Assembly: GCF_002090175.1 (NCBI RefSeq)
Contig: NZ_BBRN01000005.1
Span: forward strand, 372,001 to 436,000
Length of the DNA: 64,000 nt
Direction: 5' to 3'
Source of the DNA: Demequina sp. NBRC 110057
GTDB lineage: Bacteria > Actinomycetota > Actinomycetes > Actinomycetales > Demequinaceae
In this document: positions 57,107 to 64,000 of the stretch, piece by piece
Position numbering within the stretch: the stretch's first letter is position 1
Layout: each line of letters begins with the position of its first letter
The notes under the pieces: model-generated
What the model saw: only the letters and a program-made list of their open reading frames with translations
Database searches by the model: none
What the model was told of the DNA's origin: nothing
Made by a program: the position numbers and the translations under genes

Positions 57107-57921
57107 GACTCATCTCCAGTCGTTGCGGCGTATGCGGCTACTGCCTCGAGGATGCGATCCGCCAGTTCGGGGCGGCAAACGATCAGGTCCGGCAAGTAGG
57201 GATCGGCGTCATTGTAGACAAGCGGGCTGCCGTCGATGCGGGAGCAGTGAAGGCCGGCGGCGCGGGCGATGGCCACGGGCGCCGCGGAGTCCCACTGGTA
57301 TTGGCCACCGGCGTGGACGTAGGCCTCGACCTGTCCGCGCACCACGGCGGCGATCTTCACGCCGGCCGAACCCATCGGGATGAGGTCAGCGTCCAGGGCC
57401 TCGCGCACCGCCTCGGTGACGGCCGGCGGGCGCGAGCGCGACACCGCCAGGCGGATCGGGGCATCGGCCGCGAGCGCGGGAAGCGTCGCGACGGAGTCGG
57501 TGTCGAGGACGAGGTCCTCACCCGGAATGGCGACGGCGGCCGCGGTGAGCTCGCCGGGGCGAGCGACATCGGAGGCGGCCGATGCATCGGCCGGGCTGGC
57601 GCCCCTGCTCCACAGGGCGACGTGGACGGCCCAGTCGTCGCGGCCCTCGGAGTATTCGCGGGTGCCGTCGAGGGGGTCGATGATCCACACGCGGTCGGCG
57701 GTGAGGCGCTCCTCGGAGTCGCGGGCCTCCTCCGAGAGGACAGCGTCGGAGGGAAAACGGGAGCCGAGCAGGGCGGAGATGCGCTCCTGGGCCTTCGCGT
57801 CGCCGGCCTTGCCGCGCGCCTTGCCCTCAACCTCGGGGTCAAAGCCGGCGCGGACCTCGAGCAGCACCTCGCCGGCCTCGCGTGCGATCTCGCCCGCGGC
57901 CGCGGCGTCGGATCCAGACAT
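57103..57921 (-). CDS. cysQ: 3'(2'),5'-bisphosphate nucleotidase
   Basis: A 272-residue inositol-monophosphatase-fold enzyme removing PAP, the by-product of PAPS use. LSEEARDSEERL, WIIDPLDGTREYSEGRDDWAV and the C-terminal WDSAAPVAIARAAGL are the metal- and substrate-binding motifs. GGGGAGGTGACC precedes ATG 57921. It leads the cysQ-cysD-cysN-tauE-cysC operon. A perfect 16-bp GGCCGATGCATCGGCC palindrome lies inside it near 57576-57592. Confidence 0.93.
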   Translation of the reverse strand: MSGSDAAAAGEIAREAGEVLLEVRAGFDPEVEGKARGKAGDAKAQERISALLGSRFPSDAVLSEEARDSEERLTADRVWIIDPLDGTREYSEGRDDWAVHVALWSRGASPADASAASDVARPGELTAAAVAIPGEDLVLDTDSVATLPALAADAPIRLAVSRSRPPAVTEAVREALDADLIPMGSAGVKIAAVVRGQVEAYVHAGGQYQWDSAAPVAIARAAGLHCSRIDGSPLVYNDADPYLPDLIVCRPELADRILEAVAAYAATTGDES

Positions 57922-57991
57922 GGTCACCTCCCCGGTCGCCGAAACTCTACCAACTTAGTGGGGTACTCCATTCCGCCCGTGTCCTCCCCCG

Positions 57992-58083
57992 CACTTTGAA
58001 CCAGTTCCGATTGGGACACGCCGGCGATCGGGCTCGGAGCTGCCCCGCTGCCGGGGTGTCGCTGCCCGAACTGGTTCACACTG
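57992..58083 (-). repeat. Family A palindromic element, copy A5 (92 nt)
   Basis: The arms CACTTTGAACCAGTT and AACTGGTTCACACTG with inner GGGACACGCCGG/CCGGGGTGTCG. It is the only copy without GGCCGATGC at the centre. It begins 28 nt past the hpt stop and precedes cysQ. Confidence 0.9.
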
Positions 58084-58111
58084 AGGCGGAGCGGGGGCGG
58101 ACCCCAGCGCC

Positions 58112-58669
58112 TTAGTTGTCCCCGTAGACCTCAGGCTTGAGGATCGCGACAAACGGCAGCGTGCGGTAGTTCTCCGCGTAGTCGAGGCCGTAGCCCACCA
58201 CGAACTCGTTGGGGATGTCGAAGCCCAGGTAGCGCACGGGGATGTCCACCTGGACGGCGTCGGGCTTGCGCAGCAGTGCGGCAACCTCGACGGACGCGGC
58301 ACCGCGCGAGCGCAGGTTGCCCAGCAGCCAGTGCAGGGTGATGCCGGAGTCAATGATGTCCTCGACGATGAGGACGTGGCGACCGGTGAGGTCGGCGTCG
58401 AGGTCCTTGAGGATGCGGACCACGCCGGACGACTTGGTGCCGCTCCCGTACGACGACACTGCCATCCAGTCCATCTGCACCTGCGGGGGGAGGCGGCGCG
58501 CGAGGTCGGCCATGACCATCACGGCGCCCTTCAGCACGCCCACGAGCAGCAGCTCCTTGCCCTCGTAGTCTTCGCGCACGCGGGTGGCGATCTCGTCGAG
58601 CTTCCGACGGATCTCGTTCTCGGTGACGATGACCTTGGTGAAGTCGTCCATGTCGTACTGGGGTTCCAC
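58112..58669 (-). CDS. hpt: Hypoxanthine phosphoribosyltransferase
   Basis: A 185-residue purine-salvage enzyme. The PRPP-binding motif VLIVEDIIDSGITL and the pyrophosphate loop LLLVGVLKGAVMV are intact; DIPNEFVVGYGLDYAENYR is the purine-binding end. GTG 58669 has AAGGAAG upstream. It lies downstream of tilS, as in other actinobacteria. Confidence 0.95.
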   Translation of the reverse strand: MEPQYDMDDFTKVIVTENEIRRKLDEIATRVREDYEGKELLLVGVLKGAVMVMADLARRLPPQVQMDWMAVSSYGSGTKSSGVVRILKDLDADLTGRHVLIVEDIIDSGITLHWLLGNLRSRGAASVEVAALLRKPDAVQVDIPVRYLGFDIPNEFVVGYGLDYAENYRTLPFVAILKPEVYGDN

Positions 58670-58711
58670 GGGCTTCCTTAAGGAGTAGGGCCGATGCGGC
58701 GGCGCGAGGGG

Positions 58712-59731
58712 TTAGGAGCGCTCGCCGAGCGTATGGGGACGGGTGATGACCAGCCTGCCATATTCACGCCTTGCCTCGTAGCCGCCCGGGAGCGAGACGG
58801 CGCCCTGACCGCGGTAGCCGACGATGAGCTGATCTACGGCGTTGACGTGTGCGGCGGTCAGCGACCCCGCGCCTCGGTGCTCGGCGAGCATCTTGATCAT
58901 GCGCGAGCGGATCGCGTCGGGAAGGGCGGCGAGCATGTCGCAGCGCCACTGCTCGTCGCGCGAGGACGGTGCGGAGCCGAGCGCGGAGCGGGCCTGGCGG
59001 TCGAGTTCGTCGGCATCGGCCTGCAGCAGGGCTGCCGAGCGCGCGAGACCCGACACCACACCGGGCCCCAGTACCTCGACAAGCGCCGGCATCACCTGCG
59101 TGCGCAGCGCGGAGCGGCGGGGGCCGTCGGTGACGGAGTTGGACGGGTCGTGCCAGGGGTCGAGGCCCAGAGCCTGGCACGCGGCGACGGTGTCCTTACG
59201 CCGCAGCGACAGGAGGGGCCTCACGATCCTGCCGCGCCTGGCTGGGATGCCGGACAGCGCCCTCGCGCCAGAACCCCTGGCAAGGGCCAGCAGTACGGTC
59301 TCGGCCTGGTCGTCCATAGTGTGGCCGGTCAGCAGGTGCGGGTGGTGGCCGCCCACCTCGTCAATGCGCCTGTCGAGCGCCGCGTACCTGGCGTTGCGGG
59401 CGGCGGCCTCGAGCCCGCCGTCGCGGCCCACGGTGACGCGCTCAATAAAAACAGTGTGGATGCCGGCGCGCTTGACCTGCTCGGCGGCGCGCGCGGCGAC
59501 CTCGGCGGAGCCGGGCTGGAGCCCGTGATCCACGATGATCGCGCCGGTGAGGTAGCCCTCCTTGCGGCCCACGTAGCCGGTGGCCGCGGCGAGAGCCAGG
59601 GAGTCGGGCCCGCCGGAAACGGCCACCCAGACACGAGTGCCGATGTCGCAGCCGTCCAGCGATTCGCGGACGGCATTGCGGATGGCAGCGACGGAGGGGT
59701 GCGGCCCGGTCACGCCTTCACGCTCGCGCAC
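58712..59731 (-). CDS. tilS: tRNA(Ile)-lysidine synthase
   Basis: A 339-residue PP-loop enzyme that converts C34 of tRNA-Ile(CAU) to lysidine so it reads AUA. AVSGGPDSLALAAA and GHTMDDQAETVLLALARGSG are the catalytic motifs; a short substrate-binding domain follows. The start is uncertain between GTG 59731 and GTG 59713. It begins about 12 nt after the dacB stop. Confidence 0.93.
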   Translation of the reverse strand: MREREGVTGPHPSVAAIRNAVRESLDGCDIGTRVWVAVSGGPDSLALAAATGYVGRKEGYLTGAIIVDHGLQPGSAEVAARAAEQVKRAGIHTVFIERVTVGRDGGLEAAARNARYAALDRRIDEVGGHHPHLLTGHTMDDQAETVLLALARGSGARALSGIPARRGRIVRPLLSLRRKDTVAACQALGLDPWHDPSNSVTDGPRRSALRTQVMPALVEVLGPGVVSGLARSAALLQADADELDRQARSALGSAPSSRDEQWRCDMLAALPDAIRSRMIKMLAEHRGAGSLTAAHVNAVDQLIVGYRGQGAVSLPGGYEARREYGRLVITRPHTLGERS

Positions 59732-59743
59732 ACCGCCGCAGTC

Positions 59744-61147
59744 CTATCCCTCACAGCCACATTCTGCCAGGGAGACCACCATCTCGTCGAAGGTCTGGCG
59801 GGGGCCGAAGGGGTTGTACTCCATGCCGTCGGCCATGGTCGCGAAGGCGAGGAGGCGGCCGTCGGAGGTCTGCACCGTGCCCGCGAGCGCGCTCACGCCC
59901 GTGAGCGACCCGGTCTTGGCGCGCATCTGCCCGGCGGCGGCGGTGTCGACGTAGCGGTTCTGGACGGTTCCCTCGAGCGCGCCGACGGGTAGCCAGTCGA
60001 GGATGTCCTCGGTGGCCTCGGTCGCGTAGGCGCCCACCAGGGTGGCAGTCAGCTGCGCCGGCGCAATGCGGTTCTTGTCCGAAAAGCCGGCGCCGTCGTA
60101 GAGCTTCATTCCTTCGGTGTCGACGCCGATGGCTCTGAGACCCGCCCGCGTGGCGATGGCCGCCCCCGGGGGTGTCGTGGGCTGGCCCACCTCGAGGGCA
60201 TGCACCAACCCGGTGACCTCGGCGATGGTGTTGTCGGATTCGTAGAGCGTCAGCGCGGCCACCTCGGACAGCGGCGCGCCCTCGACGGAGGCGACCTCGT
60301 CCCCCACGGCCGATGCACGGGTCACGTCCCCGCTGGTGGTCACCCCACGCTCGCCCAGGCGGGCGGCAAAGACCTGGCCGGCGGCGAGCGACGGATCGTC
60401 GAAGCGCGGCGCGTAGTGGTCGTCCGTCATCCGTGCGGCGTCCACCGCGAGGCCTGTCACGGGCGCCACGTAGCCGGAGGTCAACGCGTACTCGGGCCAC
60501 TCCGGGTTCACCGGCTCCGCCTCGAAGGCGGAGTCGTCGACGGCAAGCGTCACCGCGTCCGATGCGGCGTCGGGGACGGCGGCCAGGACAGCGTCCGCTA
60601 GGTCCCCGAGGCCCGCCCAGCCGTTGGCGTCCTCACCGTCGCCGCCGTGGCCGGCATCGGCAGCCAGCAGCATGTCACCGCCGGCGACGAGCGTGAGCGT
60701 GCGGGACGAGGCGTCCCACGTGACGGAGGTGACCATGCGGTAGTCGGCGCCCAGGTCGGCGACGGCCGAGACGGAGGTGAGCAGCTTGGTGGAGGAGGCG
60801 GGCACCTGGGTGTCGGCTGCGTCGAGGTCGGCGAGGACCTCGCCGGTCAGCAGGTCCACCACGGACACGTTCGTGGACTCTCCGGTGCGATCGTCGTCGC
60901 GCACGCGCTGCGCCAGCTGCTGCACCACGGACGCCGCGGGCAGGGGCGCGTCCTCGCTCACGGGCGTCACCGGGACGGGCGAGGGGGAGGCGGCAGCGAC
61001 GGGCTCGGCCGTCAGGAACGCTGCGGGGGGCTGCGGCACCGGCGCCGAGGTGAGGACGCCGGGGACCACGTCGGCGGCATCGGCCACGGCGTATCCACCA
61101 AGAAGGGCCGCCACGACGACGGCCCCGACTGCTACCCTTGCGCGCAC
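59744..61147 (-). CDS. dacB: D-alanyl-D-alanine carboxypeptidase/endopeptidase (PBP4 type)
   Basis: A 467-residue exported serine peptidase of class C PBP type: a signal/anchor segment at 5-24, an Ala/Pro-rich linker, SxxK in VPASSTKLLT, SDN in LYESDNTIAE and KTG in AKTGSLTG, with the extra inserted domain typical of DacB. It trims or cleaves peptidoglycan cross-links. GTG 61147 has AAAGGGG upstream. It is divergent from ppa. Confidence 0.93.
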   Translation of the reverse strand: MRARVAVGAVVVAALLGGYAVADAADVVPGVLTSAPVPQPPAAFLTAEPVAAASPSPVPVTPVSEDAPLPAASVVQQLAQRVRDDDRTGESTNVSVVDLLTGEVLADLDAADTQVPASSTKLLTSVSAVADLGADYRMVTSVTWDASSRTLTLVAGGDMLLAADAGHGGDGEDANGWAGLGDLADAVLAAVPDAASDAVTLAVDDSAFEAEPVNPEWPEYALTSGYVAPVTGLAVDAARMTDDHYAPRFDDPSLAAGQVFAARLGERGVTTSGDVTRASAVGDEVASVEGAPLSEVAALTLYESDNTIAEVTGLVHALEVGQPTTPPGAAIATRAGLRAIGVDTEGMKLYDGAGFSDKNRIAPAQLTATLVGAYATEATEDILDWLPVGALEGTVQNRYVDTAAAGQMRAKTGSLTGVSALAGTVQTSDGRLLAFATMADGMEYNPFGPRQTFDEMVVSLAECGCEG

Positions 61148-61214
61148 GCGGCACCCCTTTCATGGGCCACACTAGTGCCCAGCATTGTCACCGAGGACTC
61201 ACAAGGACTTCTTC

Positions 61215-61739
61215 ATGGAATTCGACGTCACCATCGAGATCCCCAAGGGATCGCGCAACAAGTACGAGGTCGATCACGAGACCGGGCGCATCCGCCTGGA
61301 CCGCATGCTCTTCACGTCGACCCGCTACCCGGACGACTACGGCTTCATCGACGGCACCCTGGGCGAGGATGGCGACCCCCTCGACGTCCTGGTGCTGCTC
61401 GAGGAACCCACGTTCCCCGGCTGCCAGATCCGCTGCCGCGCGCTGGGCATGTTCCGCATGCGCGACGAGGCCGGCGGTGACGACAAGGTCCTCGCGGTCC
61501 CCGCGGGCGACCAGCGTCAGACGTGGCGGCGCGAGTTGAACGACGTCTCCGACTTCCACCGCCTGGAGGTCCAGCACTTCTTCGAGGTCTACAAGGACCT
61601 GGAGCCCGGGAAGTCGGTCGAGGGCGCCCACTGGGTGTCCCGCGAGGAGGCCGAGGCGGAGATCCAGGCCTCGTTCGACCGTGCCAAGGGCACCTCGTTC
61701 GAGCACATGAATCCCCTGGTGCCGCCGCCGGGCCACTGA
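61215..61739 (+). CDS. ppa: Inorganic pyrophosphatase
   Basis: A 174-residue family I pyrophosphatase. [37 protein letters not shown] with the metal-binding Asp residues, and [12 protein letters not shown] are present. AAGGAC precedes ATG 61215. It drives pyrophosphate-releasing reactions, including sulfate activation encoded nearby. Confidence 0.97.
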   Translation: MEFDVTIEIPKGSRNKYEVDHETGRIRLDRMLFTSTRYPDDYGFIDGTLGEDGDPLDVLVLLEEPTFPGCQIRCRALGMFRMRDEAGGDDKVLAVPAGDQRQTWRRELNDVSDFHRLEVQHFFEVYKDLEPGKSVEGAHWVSREEAEAEIQASFDRAKGTSFEHMNPLVPPPGH

Positions 61740-61757
61740 TTTCTCTAAGCTGACGCG

Positions 61758-61794
61758 AAAGGCGCCGCTCCCCCGCGTGGGGAGCGGCGCCTTT
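61758..61794. terminator. Terminator between ppa and the NlpC/P60 gene
   Basis: The stem AAAGGCGCCGCTCCCC and its complement around CGCGT, followed by TTTT, lies 18 nt past the ppa stop between convergent genes. Confidence 0.93.
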
Positions 61795-61814
61795 TGCGTG
61801 GCGCTAGGCGTGTC

Positions 61815-63317
61815 CTACGGACGACCCACGTATGGCATCAGGTGAGCGGTGCCCCAGCCGTACAGCGAGCGGACCTTCGCCGTGTGCCCCGGCGTCGTGG
61901 CCTCCATGACCTGGCCATTGCCGATGTACATTGCGACGTGATAGATCGATCCGGCCGAGCCGTTGGAGCTGTAGAAGACCAGGTCGCCCGCGCGGATTTG
62001 CGAGTAGGAAACGTGGGCAACGTTGTTGTACTGGGTGCGCGACGATCGAGTGATGTACTCGCCCGCCTGGCTCCAGGCCATCATCGTGAGACCCGAGCAG
62101 TCGTAGGCAGGGCCGGTGCCACCCAGGAGGTACGACGCCCCGGTCTTCGTCACCGCCCATGCGGCGGCGCTGCGCCCCTGCGCGGCCGTGGAGCTCCACG
62201 ACTGCGACGGGGTCTCGGGCTCGGGCTCTGCCGTCTCGGTGGGCTTCGGCTGCGAGGTTTCCGTCGGCTTCGGCGTCGAGGTCTCCGACGGCTCGGGGTC
62301 CGACGTCTCGGTTGGCCTGGGCGTGGAGGTCGTCGTCGGCTTCGGCGTGCTGGTGGGCTTGGAGGATGACGTCGGCTTGGGGCTCGAGGTCGACGTCGAG
62401 GTCGGCTTCGGCGTCGACGTGGTCGTCGAGTTCGAGCCGCCGGTCGACGAGTCCGTGTCCCCACCCACCTCGTGGTCCACCTCGATCACGTAGTCCTGCG
62501 CGGCCAGGCGTTCCTGCTCGGCCTCGAAGGCCGCCTGCTCGCGGGCGGCGCGCTCGGCGGCCAGGCCGTCTTGGCGCTCCTGCTCAAGGTCCTCGGTCAC
62601 TCCGCGCAGCTCGGCGAGCTTGGTGACGGCGGCGCCGCGCGCCACCTCGGCGTCGGAGACTGCCTGGTCGGCCGATGCCCTGGCGGCGTTCGCGGTGTCG
62701 AGCGCTTCCGCCGCGGCCTTCTCGGCGTCCGCGGCCTTGACGGCGGCCTTGTCGGCGTAGTCGCGGGTGGTGGTGGCGACCAGCTCGGCGGCCGAGACCT
62801 CCTGGACGGTCACGTCCGCCTTCGCGGAGGCCTGGTTGACGGCCTCGGTGCGGGAGATGACGTCGTCGAAGCCATCGGCCTGGGTGATCGCCTCGAGCGA
62901 GCCCATCGAACCGGCGTTCTTGTACGACTGCATGGCGGAGCCGGCCAAGCCACGGCGGGCGAGCGCGAGGGCGGCGTCGGCGTCGTCTGCGCGCTTCTCG
63001 GCCTCGGCCAGTTCCGACTTCGCGGTGTCGGCGGTGTCGAGGGCCACCTGGTAGTCCTCGGCCGCGGTCATCGAGGCGACCTCGGCGTCCTGCAGCGCGG
63101 ATTCAAGTGAAGCGATGGCGGCGTCAAGGGAGGCGACCGATGCGGCGGCGCCGTCGGCAGCGTCGCGGGCAGCGGCGATCTGGTCCTCGCCGGGGTAGTC
63201 GTCGGCCACGGCGGCGCCACCGGTGGTGATGCTGAAGCCGGTGATGGTCAGGCCGATCACGGCGAAGGGCACCACGGCGCGGTGCGCCGAACGGCGAGCG
63301 GCGGCGTAGCGGGCCAT
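61815..63317 (-). CDS. Secreted NlpC/P60 peptidoglycan hydrolase with coiled coil
   Basis: A 500-residue protein: a signal peptide (VVPFAVIGLTITGFSITTGG) at about 15-36, a long Ala/Glu-rich coiled coil at about 40-290 as in RipA-like hydrolases, a Thr/Ser/Pro/Lys linker with repeated KPT units, and a C-terminal NlpC/P60 domain with the catalytic Cys in YDCSGLTMMAW and His in SIYHVAMYIG. It should cleave stem peptides of peptidoglycan, probably in cell separation. ATG 63317 has AGGA about 13 nt upstream. Confidence 0.92.
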   Translation of the reverse strand: MARYAAARRSAHRAVVPFAVIGLTITGFSITTGGAAVADDYPGEDQIAAARDAADGAAASVASLDAAIASLESALQDAEVASMTAAEDYQVALDTADTAKSELAEAEKRADDADAALALARRGLAGSAMQSYKNAGSMGSLEAITQADGFDDVISRTEAVNQASAKADVTVQEVSAAELVATTTRDYADKAAVKAADAEKAAAEALDTANAARASADQAVSDAEVARGAAVTKLAELRGVTEDLEQERQDGLAAERAAREQAAFEAEQERLAAQDYVIEVDHEVGGDTDSSTGGSNSTTTSTPKPTSTSTSSPKPTSSSKPTSTPKPTTTSTPRPTETSDPEPSETSTPKPTETSQPKPTETAEPEPETPSQSWSSTAAQGRSAAAWAVTKTGASYLLGGTGPAYDCSGLTMMAWSQAGEYITRSSRTQYNNVAHVSYSQIRAGDLVFYSSNGSAGSIYHVAMYIGNGQVMEATTPGHTAKVRSLYGWGTAHLMPYVGRP

Positions 63318-63336
63318 CGTTCTCGCTTCCTGAGTC

Positions 63337-63363
63337 GTCACGTCTGTCACATGTGTCACATGC
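63337..63363. promoter_or_regulatory. Three tandem 9-bp GTCAC repeats, MtrA-like box
   Basis: GTCACGTCT, GTCACATGT and GTCACATGC follow one another without gaps, 20 bp upstream of the NlpC/P60 start. Tandem GTCACA-type 9-mers are the described pattern for MtrA, which controls cell-wall hydrolases in actinobacteria. Confidence 0.6.
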
Positions 63364-63377
63364 GAAGCAATCGCTCA

Positions 63378-63407
63378 CACTATAAACATCTGTCCCACGG
63401 CGCGCCA
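63378..63407 (-). promoter_or_regulatory. Putative promoter of the NlpC/P60 gene
   Basis: On the minus strand TTGGCG, 18 bases, then TATAGT (63383-63378). The MtrA-like repeats lie just downstream of the -10, at and after the expected start site. Confidence 0.5.
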
Positions 63408-63482
63408 ACCCCCTGTGACGCTTCCGACGCCGCATCCTGAAGTGTCGTGGCGCCTGCGCCCGCGTGCCCTAGGGTGGCGAGC

Positions 63483-64000
63483 ATGGATGACGACGGCATC
63501 GAATCGGACGCCTACGCCGCTGATCAGGGGCCGGGGGAGGGCGTCTTGATCCCCGCCTCGGCCGCGTGGCGCGAGGGCGACCACCCCGGCCACCGCCAGT
63601 TCTTCGCCCTGGGCGACCTGCCGCTTGAGGCGGACCCCATGGGCGTGTTGCCACACGTCACCATGGCCTACGAGACGTGGGGCGAGCTCAACGCCGCCCG
63701 CGATAACGCCGTCTATATTGCGCACGCGCTGACGGGCGACAGTCACGTGTTCGGCCCCGCCGAGCCCGGCCACCACACGGGCGGCTGGTGGCATGCATTC
63801 GTCGGGCCCGGCAAGCCGATCGACCCCGAGCGTCACTTCATCGTGTCCGCGAACGTCATCGGCGGGTGCCAGGGATCGACCGGCCCTGCCTCGGCGCACC
63901 CGGAGGATGGGCAGCCCTGGGGTTCGCGCTTCCCCTACGTGACGATGCGGGACATGGTCGCGGCGGAGATCCGCCTCGCCGACCACCTGGGAATCGACCG
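63483..64000 (+). CDS. metX: Homoserine O-acetyltransferase, N-terminal part (runs off the window)
   Basis: An open frame with no stop to the window end gives 172 residues: MAYETWGELNAARDNAVYI, HALTGDSHV, GGWW, NVIGGCQGSTGP and FPYVTMRDMV. These match the alpha/beta-hydrolase MetX, which acetylates homoserine for methionine synthesis. The catalytic Ser region lies outside the window. The ATG has no Shine-Dalgarno; TAGGGT at 63470-63475 is seven bases upstream (leaderless). Confidence 0.9.
   Translation, partial: MDDDGIESDAYAADQGPGEGVLIPASAAWREGDHPGHRQFFALGDLPLEADPMGVLPHVTMAYETWGELNAARDNAVYIAHALTGDSHVFGPAEPGHHTGGWWHAFVGPGKPIDPERHFIVSANVIGGCQGSTGPASAHPEDGQPWGSRFPYVTMRDMVAAEIRLADHLGID

Overview
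The window is high-GC actinobacterial chromosome. The markers are Lsr2, CarD, SenX3-RegX3, a WXG100 protein, DUF3027/DUF3180/DUF3263/DUF4032 proteins, a mycobacterial-type SerC tail, and many start codons with no Shine-Dalgarno but a TANNNT hexamer 6-7 nt upstream. Gene order and protein style suggest Micrococcales (Demequina- or Cellulomonas-like). The genus is a guess. There are no phage genes, transposases, CRISPR arrays or rRNA genes.

Layout. 1-10 kb: the end of serC, a CAP-domain protein, DUF3027, a cold-shock protein, an HD-type hydrolase, an orphan WXG100 protein, DUF4031, groEL under a double CIRCE, DUF3263 with a LytR_C protein, ung, and a surface-protein module (a small exported protein plus a SipW-like signal peptidase fused to a similar exported domain). 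10-21 kb: tRNA-Thr, a DsbA/MauE redox pair, a Ser/Thr kinase, a sugar-ABC ATPase (ugpC/msmK), DUF4032, and the carD-ispD-ispF-cysS-rlmB run. 21-29 kb: the phosphate regulon (pstSCAB, senX3-regX3, divergent phoU) with PHO-box repeats, then gpmA. 29-32 kb: an ArsR-ArsC fusion behind a perfect 42-bp palindrome, a lactonase, and lsr2. 32-64 kb: a block whose order resembles Mycobacterium tuberculosis Rv3597c-Rv3628 (lsr2, lysS, panD, panC, DUF2520, PH-domain/DUF3180 membrane proteins, folKB, folP, folE, ftsH, hpt, tilS, dacB, ppa). It carries local differences: nadB-nadC near panD, a nucleoside-type BMP/ABC operon, a sulfate-activation operon (cysQ-cysD-cysN-tauE-cysC) and a DUF559 nuclease-like gene. 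The window ends with a NlpC/P60 hydrolase behind MtrA-like repeats and the start of metX.

The most unusual material is in the repeats. A palindromic element of exactly 92 nt occurs six times and another of exactly 104 nt occurs three times. All are intergenic, all have the same orientation, and each lies past the stop codon of a minus-strand gene. Two of the 104-nt copies bracket the DUF559 gene. In addition, the 9-mer GGCCGATGC or its complement occurs about 60 times in 64 kb, where base composition predicts about two, often as the arms or centre of intergenic hairpins.

Functionally the window joins phosphate sensing and uptake, sulfate activation, folate, pantothenate and NAD cofactor synthesis, isoprenoid synthesis, cell-wall hydrolysis and protein quality control. 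Start sites were chosen from Shine-Dalgarno spacing, stop/start overlaps and family length. Counts of short motifs were made by eye.
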